Source of the DNA: Dromaius novaehollandiae
Lineage: Eukaryota; Chordata; Aves; Casuariiformes; Dromaiidae
Assembly (NCBI RefSeq): GCF_036370855.1
Contig: NC_088099.1
Span: 150,369,517-150,433,516 of the forward strand
Direction: 5' to 3'
Length of the DNA stretch: 64,000 bases
In this document: positions 23,955 to 34,290 of the stretch, piece after piece
How positions within the stretch are numbered: the first letter of the stretch is position 1
How the letters are laid out: the number at the start of each line of letters is the position of its first letter
The notes under the pieces: model-generated
What the model was told of the DNA's origin: nothing
The model's input: the letters and a program-made list of their open reading frames with translations, nothing else
Databases searched by the model: none
Position numbers and translations under genes: made by a program

Positions 23955-26900
23955 GTATCTCACTCTTTTTCTTTAGCTTTTGTTCTGCAGCTCTGCTTAC
24001 GTTCCTCAGCTGTTAGTGGAACTTGTCTCTCCATCAAAACAGTGGAGTCTGTAACTATATAAATTTTACAAAGCAAGCTATCCAGAAGTTCTGTTTGGTT
24101 GGTTGATAAAAGAGGAATTGTTCTTCTCTATGGAACTTTCTTCTTTCATGCGCAGTCTCCAGACTCAGACTGATATTTAAACAATAATACAAGAAAAAAT
24201 AATGTTTTTTTAAAATCTCACATGGAAATAGAATTTTGCATACCTTAAAAAATTAAATTGTCTCGCTCAAAGTCATTGCCTTTCTAGAAATGTTTATGCC
24301 AAACCATGTGTACAATAAGAACCAAACCCATAAAGACAATTAAGTGATAAATTTGTATTTAGATACAGATATAGATACCTACACACTCTCTGAAGCTATC
24401 CAGTTAATTTTTACATGGACATTTCATTTTGAATTGTATTAAAATTGTAAAAATAACAATTTTAAGGGATATATAGGATGGTCTGTCAGTAATCAGTTCC
24501 TTGGGAAAATACAGTTTGTCAGAGAGGGTAGAGAAGAATGCAAGGAAAGTGATATAAATCCTTTCATGTAACTTATACTCAATTTTAAACATTCAAAACC
24601 TTTTCTAATATTCATTTCCTTATCCTGTTTTATACGTGATGACACCTATGATAATAATAAATAGAACAACAATGAGTTGCATGAGCAACAGAGTTCCATG
24701 AAAGCTGCAAAGAGGTGATGTTTACAATGTTAGTTATGCACTTCACAACCAGTTAAATGAATAGTGTTTTATAGTATCACTAGATCTACAGAATTAACTG
24801 GTAAGGTAATGGATATTGCTCTTATACCATTAGCCTTATTTATCCTTTCTGGCCTGTTTCAGATGTCAAACATTAAATAAACCAAATGCGTGAAATGCAA
24901 AACACAAAGTTCAGTGGTGAGAAGAGAGTGAAAATTGGGTTAATGTTTAAAGAAATTACTGTTATTATTAAAATAAAGCTATTCCTGCCTTGGGAATATG
25001 CTGAAATTTAAAAAGTGGTATAAATCAGAAAAATACAATTTTGAAATATTAGGATTTTCTTAAAGCAAGCATTTGGCTTTGTAAACCCTGCAAATTGCAA
25101 AATTATTCATAAAATACTGTTTTATTTTCTGTTAACAGTAGTAATAAATACAATACTGTAGGCAGCACAGCTGTTTAGACAGATGCAACCAATATAATAG
25201 TCCTCTTCTGCACTGAATTTCCTATTTTTTAACAATAACTTTCATTCCTATGAGCCTGAGCTAAAGAATCAGGTGCCAGCTGGATGGCAGGGCTGTAACT
25301 AGCAACAAAACAGAGAGATGAATTTAAATTGGCAATTCTAGTGATTCTCTCTTTCTGTGCTGACAATTATCAAGTGCATTTCTTACATTTTAAATAAATC
25401 CCAAATCCTCTACTAGACTGTATCTGAATGTCACTGTTGTGCTCATGCTGTCACTGTGGCTCTGCGCATGACACCCTATTGGCCAGGGTTAAAACTGATG
25501 TCCTCGACAGGAGACAGGAATGTTATTTGAGGGAGGAAAAGGGATCCCTCTCCTACCACCTAGCTTAAGTGAATCACATTCCTGTTTGACTTTTCACTTC
25601 TCCCTCCCTTTGTGAGTTATCCGTTTATAATGTTTAGGAGTATCTTTTGTAACTCTTAGGAAGACTGGAAAAGGAGTGGGAGAGAAGGCGAAAGAACGAA
25701 GGAGTGAAAGAGAAGAAATTGACCCATTTTCCCCAATCCTTTTTGGCTGAGATGAGGATCAAATATTGGAGTTTTGGAAAGTCTTTATCTGTAAAGCCTC
25801 TCCATGATGCTATCTATGTGCAACTCCCTCCAGAAATGAGGCTGGATGCATTTTAAGATGTTCCTGTCCGTAGAAACTGGCTCCATCTTTTGCTGGGTTT
25901 ACAGCATAGTCATTTGTTAGGAATATGTGCCGGTACTTCAGTGGTTCAGATGTGAAGTTTGAAGCTTTTTCTTATTCTGATAAGGGCAGTTTTAAGCTCA
26001 GATGCCAGGATTAGCGCTAAGCAGTTTTCTTCTGCCAGCTTTGCCCTCGCAAAGGGAATCAACAGCAGAACCCAGCTGGGAATGGTCCCCTTTAATATCA
26101 CTGCATTACTGCTCTCTATCATATACTGCTCTCCTGTTATATTTTCTGTATTTCCTGAAATAACAGCCATGTTCTGTATAGGAATAGGAAACTGAGCAGA
26201 AAGCTTCAAATCAGAACTCATAAGGTGATGTAAGAATAAACAAACTAACTTTAGAGTCCTATGTTCAGTCTTGTGACGTAAAAGTAGGGTTACCTGAAAA
26301 TTTCTTATCCAATCTTTATTTAATGTAAAGTCAGATTTTTGGATTAATGAAATCAGAGAAAATTTTGCCTTTATCTGTCCCTTCTCCCAAGATATCTGAT
26401 AGTTGAAAAATAGCTAAATAAGAGAAAAAAAGATTTTAAACTTTTTTTTTTTTTGGTTTATGCTTCTTTGATAACGAACTATTTGAGAATCACTGTAGGA
26501 CCTCACAGGCAATGTAGTTTAGGAGCTGTGATTATGATTTGGGGCATGACTTCTGCACCAGTCTTGTCAAGCTCTGTGTCAATTCAACATGGAAACACAC
26601 TTGCAGAAGCTATGTTGCTTGCTTTATTAAATTTCTCTTTAAATTGTATTTTTCAGAAGAGATTAAGAACCCTAGTAGAAATATTCCTTTAACTGTGATG
26701 ACTGCTGTTCCTGCAGTAATTGTGTTTTATTTACTGGTAAATGTCTCATATCTGACTGTCCTCACACCTAAGGAAATTGTCTCCTCAGGTATGGATTTTA
26801 TTTTCATCTCATTAAAAAGGGGTGGTTCATTTGCATGCCTGTCTGATGCCAGCTTGCTGGGTAACTTGTGCTCACCTAACATCCCTGTCAGGAAGTTGGG

Positions 26901-29787
26901 GTTTCCTTCTATGTTTTAACAGAGAACCCTTGTTTACTTTTACTGTATGGCACAAGTTGGATGGAATACACACAGATAGTGTTACATATTGAAAATGTTG
27001 GCTTATACCTATACTGTCTAAAAAGAAATCAGAAAGGTGTTAAAACCTGCAAGATCAGGTGGAGATCAGGGCTGTGTTCAGTACAGATTAGGCCTCTGTT
27101 TTCCTGCAGTTTTAATCCTCTGTCCTCCTTCCTTCCCAACTCCATGGTGTCTTAGCCTAAAGTCATTATTATTTAGGAAATGGTCTGCCATGGTAAGCAA
27201 TATAGAAAAGGCTGTAGACCCCCAAATTGTAGCCCTTTTGGGGTGGGTAATTAATGGTAAATATTTTCATTCCTTAGAAAAGCCTATACAAAAAGTCCAA
27301 TTTATGCGAAGCTCGTCTCAGATGCTGTACCTGTAAGTTGTCTATAAAAAGTTCAAAGAGGAATTGTAGTTCTTCTTGACTGTCCAGACAGTACCTTTTA
27401 AATACCGCCCTAATGAGACTGAGCTGGAAGACCCTTCCTCCTCCAGGACTGACAAAAGACGTATCTCATTAAGATGGTTCAGTTATTTTTCTTTTTGTCT
27501 GTAAATGGGAATGGTGTAGCTGTCATTCAGCAACCTCGTATTGCCACTCAGCCCATTATCAGGCTGTCTGCTGGGAGAGATGCATACATTTGCAGATCCA
27601 TTCTGAAATGAAACGAACAGTGAATACCAGACTATCAGTGAATACCAGCTGCCCAGCTGGCATGAACAGTTCCAAACATACCAGGGGAGCTATACTTATT
27701 TATTCAACTGAGGAGATAGCTTTAAAATTATAGCCCTAGATTCAAACATTGCTATATATTGCTGCAGTTCTTGTACATTCACTACATGGGTTTTTTTCCT
27801 CCTTTAATCAACTTCCTATGCTGCGCAGACCTCATGGCATTTGGTTATAGGCCCACTAAATAGTAGTCCTCACTACAATATGGGACAGTTTCCAAGAAAT
27901 AACTGAGAATCTTTCATTCAAAAATTATCTTTCACATTTTCTAGTTCCACCTAAAAGCAAAATCCCATTAATAACACATTCGCTGACCTGTATGCATGTA
28001 CATGCAGTCATTTTGGCAGTTTCCTCATAATAGTAGATCATGTCACCACTATGGTCATGCAGGGAACTAATGTATTCATTTTCTTTCCCCAAATGGCCTT
28101 GCCCACGCGTGTACATTCGTGATCCATGACGGTATTCTATAGCCGCACTGTTTGCTCCTGCTGGGCACTCCATTACCTTGGTATGGGCCACAGCAGGTTT
28201 ACCCAGCTCTCACTGGCAGGCAGTAGTACTTGCTGCTGTCATCTCCCAGAAAATTGTTAACTCCTGAATTAAATATCCTTAAGATTAGATTAGTCACTTT
28301 TGATTGTAACAAAAAACAGGCTTTGCTGGTAAATGATAAAGACTTCATGTTTGTTAAGTTTCCTTTCTGTTGAGTCTGTTGCTAATTCAGAACGTGGTAC
28401 CTGCACCGTTACTAATGCTTTGTTTTCTTGCAGTTGCTGTGGCAGTCACTTGGGCTGATCGAGTGATTCCCTCTGTTGCCTGGATCATTCCTCTGTCTGT
28501 TGCTGTCTCAATATTTGGTGCCCTCAACAGCAGCGTGTTCACATTAGGTCGATTAAGCTACGCTGGCAGTCAGTCAGGACATTTACCTATTTTAATATCT
28601 ATGCTTAATGTCCACTCCTGTACTCCAGCACCAGCCATGATTTTTTCAACCATCATTGCATCCATTTTTGTTATCCCCTCTGACCTTATTACGTTAACAA
28701 ATTACTTTGGATTTTCTGCCTGGCTTATGATTGGATTGACTTGTACAAGCCTGATTATACTTCGGTACCGGGAACCTGATCTACATCGACCGTATAAGGT
28801 ACAGGGAAATAAGTTATTAAATGTTTTTACATATTTTTTTAGTCATGAGTAGCACCCAAAAGTTACAGGAACAAGTGCAGTGATAGCAGCAATCATAAAT
28901 TGATAATCACTAAAAATACAAAAATAGTAATCACATTGTTTAGAGTCTTATTCATAGTCTGGAATACCTTTGCTTGTACACTGTGCAAAGAGGGGACAAA
29001 AACAGATGGTCCCTGCCCGAGAGAGCTTAAAATTGAAAACAAGAGATGGATTTAGACAGAATGGGGGAGATAGGCAAACATGGCAAACCAGGAAATTGTA
29101 ACAGTGTGACAGGCTGGGAGTTTGTGGTAGACTCTACCACATAGAGTGTACTCTCATCTTTCCTGACACAACCACAAGCATTAAGACAGATATAATTTCA
29201 TCTGAATTTAGCTGTTGGAAAACAGGGTTGAAAGTGTATGCTAACTGTCTAGGCTTCTTCTAGGTGTACAAGCTTGAGTTTCTTATAGGTGCCCATATTA
29301 ACATATGTGCATGAATGACTCTCTTCCCCATGATAATAGAAGGAGCCTATATAAGTATTTTAGAAATGACACCTATCTTAGACAATTTTAGGTTGGATGA
29401 ATCTCATCCAGGGTGAGATTGCAGCAACATGAGAAATTGTATTTATAGTGTAGCAGACTGCGTTATTACTCTTAGGAATGATGCATAAAATCGCAGTTGG
29501 TCAGTTTACTTCCTCAAACAGTTTTTTTCCTTCTTTTGCAGGTGTTTCTACCAGTTCCATTTGTGATGGTGGCAATGTCTTTCTTCTTAGTTTTAGCTCC
29601 TATTGTCTGGTCTCCAAAGCTGCAATACGTTTATGCTTTCCTGTTTATGCTGGGGAGTCTCATTGTTTATTTGCCTTTTATACATTTTAAATTGCATTTT
29701 GCATTTTTTGATAAAATTACTTGCTACTTACAGTTACTGTTGGAAGTTTCTCCTGCTGATGGATGTGCTGACAGCAAATATGAATAA
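23231..29787 (+). CDS. SLC7A13: SLC7A13 (AGT1-like) amino-acid transporter, four exons, complete
   Basis: Light chain of a heteromeric amino-acid transporter (APC superfamily). The mammalian member carries aspartate, glutamate and cystine in the kidney. Exons: 23231-23954, 26657-26788, 28434-28798, 29542-29787, giving 1,467 nt and 488 aa (human ~470), with all phases consistent (1, 1, 0). TM1 carries the substrate-binding GAG motif (residues 41-43, GSIVGAGIFVSPTGVL). Cys140 in YATQPFYGKC lies where the family's light chain forms a disulfide with its heavy chain. TM6 has FFQGLYAYGGWWSLNYM, followed across the intron by EEIKNPSR. KKCLALAALW and the C-terminal FDKITCYLQLL closely match mammalian SLC7A13, which sets it apart from SLC7A9 and SLC7A10. 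Twelve membrane segments are expected. The start could be Met1 (23231, good Kozak) or Met20 (23288). It is head-to-head with LRRCC1. The nearest ATTAAA/AATAAA candidates after the stop are near 30,175 and 30,752. Confidence 0.92.
26657..26788 (+). CDS. SLC7A13: SLC7A13 coding exon 2
   Basis: Acceptor gtatttttcag, donor CAG|gtatgg, 132 nt, phase 1 in and out. Encodes EEIKNPSRNIP (the family's conserved intracellular loop), TM7 (VPAVIVFYLLVNVSYLTVL) and TPKEIVSS. Confidence 0.93.
28434..28798 (+). CDS. SLC7A13: SLC7A13 coding exon 3 (TM8-TM10)
   Basis: Acceptor ttttcttgcag, donor AAG|gtacag, 365 nt, ending in phase 0. Encodes VTWADRVIPSVAWIIPLSVA, FGALNSSVFTLGRLSYAGSQ and the loop YREPDLHRPYK, all standard SLC7 light-chain features. 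Confidence 0.93.
28965..29095 (+). repeat. L2/ancient LINE-like 3' relic
   Basis: The series gatggtccctgcccgagaga, gcttaaaattgaaaac and gggggagataggcaaacatg resembles the L2-type 3' end (ggtccctgccctcaaggagcttacaatct…gggagacagacaa). It sits in the last intron of SLC7A13. Confidence 0.45.
29542..29787 (+). CDS. SLC7A13: SLC7A13 coding exon 4 (TM11-TM12, C-terminus)
   Basis: Acceptor ccttcttttgcag. Encodes residues 408-488: VFLPVPFVMVAMSFFLVLAP (TM11), YVYAFLFMLGSLIVYLPFIH (TM12) and FDKITCYLQLLLEVSPADG, ending in a TAA. The human C-terminus has the matching FEKMTCYLQLLFNI. Confidence 0.93.
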   Translation: MFLPVPFVMVAMSFFLVLAPIVWSPKLQYVYAFLFMLGSLIVYLPFIHFKLHFAFFDKITCYLQLLLEVSPADGCADSKYE

Positions 29788-29889
29788 TGGTAAACGTTTC
29801 ATCCCTGTACAACTAACAGCCAATAGAGGATTTTCTTTAAGGTTGCCGAAGCCACAAATTACACGTTAGGTGTCAGGTGTGCACGTGCC

Positions 29890-30115
29890 TCTGTGTGTAA
29901 ATGTGTGCATATATATGTCATTTATATGCATATATTTTTATGCAAACATCTATCTTCATGAGTTTGTGTATATATATGTATGTGTGTGCATATATATGTG
30001 TATATACACACATACTTAAGTTTGTACTTAAGTGCATATAAATTAAACACTTAAGTACTTAAGTGCATATATATATATGTATATATACACACATACTTAA
30101 GTTTAAGAAGTGCAA
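29890..30115. repeat. TATATG/ACAC-rich duplicated low-complexity block
   Basis: Just 3' of the SLC7A13 stop. Mixed TATATG, TGTG and ACAC runs, with a segment (tatatacacacatacttaag) that appears at about 30,000 and again at about 30,083. Between the copies is an 18-bp perfect palindrome (30048-30065, CACTTAAGTACTTAAGTG). Probably replication slippage or a local duplication. Confidence 0.75.
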
Positions 30116-31585
30116 ACAATCTTCTTCAAACTGGTAAAGTCTGTAAAATGCTCCCCCTTGCTCTTGAAACCAGGATTAAAGTTGTGTATCTATTTACGTG
30201 TAGTATCTAACAAAACTAAGACTAAATTGCAGTACAAATATTTGTCAATATTATCATATAAGAAATAAGTAAGTACATACTTATCAGCATCTTATATAAA
30301 TATACTTTTGGTCTCCAAAGTAAGTCTTTCCAATTATTTTTAGTTCTTATTAGTTTCTTTATTAGACCTTCTTGGTTTAAAGGCTTTGTAGTTCTATTCA
30401 TCTGCTGTTTTTTTCACCTGAATTTATTTTGAACAGAAAACTTTGAAGAACATTGTAATCTTGAATGAGACCTTTTTTAATCCCAAGGAAAGCATACAAG
30501 GTGTGCCTTAGCTATTTTAGAATAACACATGCAAATAGGGAATTAAATCTTACTAAATATCAAATAAGGTAATAAGAATTATTTCTGCCCTTTGTCACAC
30601 TGTTAAAACTCAGATCTTTAAAGACTTCACTAAATTGTGTAAATCTAACTAAGCATTACCATTGCAATATTCCTTACTTTATGTTTGACTGAGAAATATG
30701 AGCTTTTTTAGACCCTTCCCCTCCATTTTTTTTGTTTATGAAAATAAGATAAATAAATTCTTGCCTATTTCATTTTGATAATTGGGTCCTAATCAGTCCA
30801 CTGAGTATTTAAATTTAAAAACAAAGAACCAGTGCACACAAAACATCACACTCTTGCATGATTAATCTATTAATATATATTGTTATTGTTTTTATAATTG
30901 TAATTATAATTATAATTATGTGTGTAGATTGGTTTTTCAAATCTAGCTATATAGTGCTTACAGTACAACCAGTAGATGGCTCTAGGCTAACATCACTGTT
31001 ATAACATGATATGCTGGGTTGCTGAACATTGTATTAGTGACAGAAATAGTTTTACAGAGCATCCCATTATAACACTTAGAGTAGAACAAAGAATTCCATG
31101 CTAGAAAATGCAGTTCTTTGATGGATCAAAAATTTAGAGGTCAGGATGACAGATAGCTGGCTTTATATATAGCAATTCAAAACACAAGGTATCCATCAAT
31201 AATGACAGAAAATATTTTAACTTTTAGGAGGATTTAATTTTCCACTAGAATGGGCCTCAAAATGAAAACAAGTACAAGAAGTAAGTGGCTCTCCTTACAG
31301 CAGAAGATGTACATAGAATGACAATTTGAGGTTGAAGTAAGACCTTTTTAATGCTGTAGGAACGAAAGTCCATGTAAGGAGTGAAATGAATACAGCTGAG
31401 GTCCTGAAGACTGGATCCTACTAAAAGCAAGACAGGAATCATTGTTTAATTTCCCTCAATGAAACTATCAGAAAAGTATTTGTCATGCTATTTTAATTTA
31501 AAAAATCACAAGACTAGAAAAAAATTTTATCGGCGTAATATTTTAAGAGCTGACGTCCAGTGAGCATTAAAAGAAAGGAAGGATT
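30116..31585. other. Non-coding, possible SLC7A13 3' UTR then intergenic
   Basis: AT-rich, with candidate poly(A) signals at about 30175-30180 (ATTAAA) and 30752-30757 (AATAAA), and a (TTATAA)n-like microsatellite at about 30888-30920. No gene seen. How far the SLC7A13 mRNA extends cannot be decided from sequence. Confidence 0.5.
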
Positions 31586-31589
31586 TTAC

Positions 31590-31720
31590 TGTGACTAAAG
31601 CACCGACCAGGGATTTAAAAATGCAAGTGTGGTGCCTGGCTGTGCCACAAATATTCAGCTGACCTTGATCAAGTCACCTATTTAAAACTCATGTTTTAAT
31701 ATCTAAATAAAAATGGAAGT
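31590..31720 (+). repeat. MIR SINE relic
   Basis: Contains tggctgtgccacaaatattc, then agctgaccttgatcaagtca, then a T/A-rich stretch ending aaaatggaa. This is the MIR core in the right order (ctctgccac…gaccttgggcaagtca…aaaatgggg), diverged. Confidence 0.55.
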
Positions 31721-32027
31721 CATAAGAAAAAAAAGGGGATGGTTCAAAAATACCATAAGGAAGACCACATGGTTTGAAAAAACAGATGTCAAAGGGATAT
31801 TGCTCAACTGGGCATATAACTTCTGTATAACTTCTATCAGTGGATCTACTATTCTGCTTGAATTTGTTTATAAACTTGAGTGTTGTAATGAGTTGGTGTA
31901 CTTAGCACATAGATATGTGAGTGTATATTTGGGTAATTAGAGCATGTATCTGTTAATGGTACAAATCTTGAATTTGGAGTTTTAGTAGTCTCAGCAATTT
32001 AGGAAACTCAATACTCCCAAAGAAATT

Positions 32028-32096
32028 TAGTATGAAATAGTTTGCATCTATTTCCTTTTTGTAGTATGAAATAGGTTTTTTTTTTTTTTTTTTTTT
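32028..32096. repeat. 34-bp-spaced direct repeat followed by T21
   Basis: The 13-mer tagtatgaaatag occurs at 32028-32040 and 32062-32074, then a 21-T run at 32076-32096. It could be a slippage product or the edge of a small retroposed insert. No insert body is recognised. Confidence 0.6.
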
Positions 32097-32227
32097 AAGT
32101 CTTGGGAAATGGCACATACACAGGCATGTCCCTTCCCATTCACATTTTATTACCAAGTGATCACCAGAGAGAAAAACCTCACAGTTAGAAAAGGTCAGAA
32201 TTAAAACTGCCTGTGCAAACTCAATCA

Positions 32228-32700
32228 ATGCCTATCCATTTCCATACCTATTGATAGGCATTGATGCCTCTCAATATTGATCCCTGTTCATACCAATCGA
32301 TATCGATCCCTATCGATAGGCGTTGATACCTCTTGATCTTCACAGGCATCTACAGCTCTCCATTGAGAACCGTCAATCTCAACTGGCATCTAGAGCAGTG
32401 CTTCTCGCACTGATTTTGCTCTCGGTAGCCAACAGCTATCCAAGCTGACTGTTCACAATGCGCAGAGGCCTCGCTGAGTATCGATTACCAGCCATATTGC
32501 TAGGGAATGACATCTACAGGTGTCCAGCCCTATCGATAGCCTTCAGTACCTCTCGGATCTCCACAGGTGCCTCACCTTTCGCTCTCAGACCGACTTTGCT
32601 CTTGGTAGGCGTTGACCACTCTCGACACTGATACCTCTTGATGGATATCCTCAGTAGGCATCGATACCTCTCCATCTCCACAGGCATCTATTGCGGAAGA
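32228..32700. repeat. Degenerate ATCGAT-rich repeat array
   Basis: Imperfect repeats of a phrase like ggcattgatacctctcgatc followed by tccacaggcatct. Copies are visible near 32318, 32537 and 32656, plus a related ttgctctcggtagcc / ttgctcttggtaggc pair near 32415 and 32603. Several ATCGAT/ATCGATA palindromes lie inside. Unit spacing is irregular (about 220 and 120 bp). It may be the U3 part of the adjoining retroviral LTR or an independent minisatellite. Its base composition differs clearly from the flanking DNA. Confidence 0.6.
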
Positions 32701-32702
32701 TC

Positions 32703-33068
32703 TGTCGCGCAGCCAGGTGACTGGTAGAGGACGTGATAGCAGCCCCAGTGTGCTCTCTGCACCCTGACCAGATTCCTGTCAAAGGCAGATATGCATATTC
32801 CATTCTGTCAACAATGTCTAGCTGCTTTGCAGCCGGTAGCTACCCGAGGTTAACACAGCTGAGATAAGGGGACCTAGTAGATTGAAGGGGCCCTGAGGAT
32901 ACAACAAGTTGAGTCCCGCCTGGATGTCTGACCTGTGTGTCCAGCAGCCTCTCACCAGTGACCCCTCCATGCGGTTGGTTCCTGGGGCTCCCCATGCAGT
33001 TCGGAGTATAAGTCTGTCCTTAAATATATCCTGTTGAACCCCACGTGAACCTTGAGTGTCTCTCTACA
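32703..33068 (+). repeat. Candidate 5' LTR
   Basis: Begins TG (tgtcgcgcag) and ends CA (ctctaca), about 366 bp. A TATAAG box at 33007-33012 precedes a short segment that could be R-U5. A TGG trinucleotide at 33070 would be the start of a primer-binding site, in the expected place 1-2 nt after the LTR. The tRNA was not identified. Boundaries are provisional because no second LTR is present for comparison. Confidence 0.4.
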
Positions 33069-33589
33069 CTGGCATCCAACCCTCCCTTTCCTGCCTCATG
33101 GTCCCAGTTGGGGCAGTCAGCGAGATACCAGTGTGGAGATGCCTCTTTGGGGGCAAAAGGACAAGGGGGACGCAGGGAGCTGCACTCCTGAGTAGACTGC
33201 TACCGGTCGATCGGCACCAATGGCTCACAAGCTGGCGGGGTGGGTTGCCCCCAACTCTGACTGGAGTCTGAGCTCTTTCCAAATTCCGACTGGAAAAAGC
33301 TTGCGGGGAGGTAGATGGTAAACCCAGCGCAGAGCTGCTCAAGTGGTGGCTGCAGCTTGAGCCGGAGCAGCGCACATAGCCCACAGGGGTGGGGGAGCAT
33401 GGCGAGCAGCCAGGAGGGCGCAGTGGGGGCCAGCAACACTCGCTGCCCCGCCGGTAGAGTGCGTGGAGCGGGAGCTGCCAGCAGCACAAACGGGCCAGAT
33501 AGCACTGCCCCCATCAGCCCCACTTAGCTCTGCAGCGGTTGCAGACCAGAAAAACCCCCTCACAGAGTGGGGGGAGGGGGGTGGCAAAT

Positions 33590-33950
33590 TGATTATGACC
33601 CTTACCAGAGAGCGAGCAGCACAGATACGTCCTGACCACTGTAGATACCTGTTCTGGTCTCTTGCACACCCACTCCTGCACTGCAGCTACTACCAGGCTC
33701 ATACCATTATGGCATTAGAAGACTTGGCTGAGTTATATGGTTCTCCAGTGAAAATCCAAAGTGATCAGGGCACTCATTTTACAGGGGAGGACGTTCAAAA
33801 TTGGGCTGGAGAGTGAGGAATAGCCTGGACATATCACATACCCTACCATCCGCAAAGGCTGGGATTGAGCGAACGAATGAACTGGCTGCTCAAAGAGCAG
33901 CTGTGCAAATTGTCCCCTACTGGTACCCTCACAGGTTGGAGTAAAAGCAT
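33590..33950 (+). pseudogene. ERV integrase core relic
   Basis: Retroviral integrase (DDE) signatures are readable in pieces. The first is WQIDY with PLP, at about 33580-33605, interrupted by frame loss. Then come VDTCSGL (about 33640), SDQGTHFTG (around 33755-33785, second catalytic Asp) and GLSERMNWLLKEQL (third catalytic Glu). A TGA at 33814-33816 and at least two frame changes break it. The motif set QSDQGTHFTG…WA is typical of ERV-L and related elements. Non-functional. Confidence 0.8.
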
Positions 33951-34119
33951 TCATCAGGCAACTAACTGCCTGCCTCAGTGACCACCCCCGGATGGCTCGT
34001 TTCAAAGGGGAATCCATCGAGCAGCCATGTGCGCTTGGAGTGCAGCGGCTGCTCCCCCAAGCCTGCCTCCCCAGGCGAGCCCTGCCCGGGAGTGCAGCGT
34101 GGGGTCTGCGACTGCCACA

Positions 34120-34285
34120 CAAAGAAATATCCCTAGTACCAGAGAGCTGTCATCTTGCGAGTACAGGGTTGGCAATCGCCAGACCTCAGGAGTATTATGG
34201 TTGCTTAGTGCCTGTAATAATTTATATCTCTGGGGGGGTGGACCTCATTGCAGGGGTCAGTGACTCAAACTGTCTTGAGGAATAA
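34120..34285 (+). pseudogene. ERV dUTPase relic
   Basis: One frame reads STGLAIARPQEYYGCLVP and, after a degraded stretch, GGVDLIAGVSDSNCLEE before TAA at 34283-34285. This parallels the dUTPase order (TGLA…EGYYG…P…GIDVGAGVIDxDYxGE). The Arg-Ser-Gly-Leu motif expected between the two parts is lost. Its position after integrase supports an ERV-L origin. Confidence 0.6.
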
Positions 34286-34290
34286 CAATT

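Larger units (their letters stand above)
23955..29541 (+). other. SLC7A13 introns
   Basis: Three introns: 23955-26656, 26789-28433 and 28799-29541. They hold AT-rich unique-looking DNA plus one L2-like relic in the third. The minus-strand ORF at 27925-28191 has no recognisable domain and I treat it as chance. No missing exon is implied, because the protein aligns end to end with SLC7 light chains. Confidence 0.75.
32703..34290 (+). mobile_element. Broken class III (ERV-L-type) endogenous retrovirus fragment
   Basis: An LTR-like block with a TATA box (33007-33012), a GC-rich leader, then relics of integrase and dUTPase in that order. A dUTPase placed after integrase is the ERV-L arrangement. 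Gag, protease and reverse transcriptase are not recognisable, so most of the interior is deleted. Stops and frameshifts show it is an inactive fossil. No matching 3' LTR was found, so the right end is set by the last recognisable coding motif. Confidence 0.75.

Noticed and set aside
23495-23976. ORFs on the minus strand and in another plus frame within SLC7A13 exon 1
   Set aside because: Shadows of a well-supported coding exon.
27925-28191. 88-codon minus-strand ORF in a SLC7A13 intron
   Set aside because: No recognisable family and no splice context.
33056-33527. GC-rich overlapping ORFs (70-141 codons) before the integrase relic
   Set aside because: They lie in the ERV leader; no gag motif such as a zinc knuckle is visible, so no protein is called.
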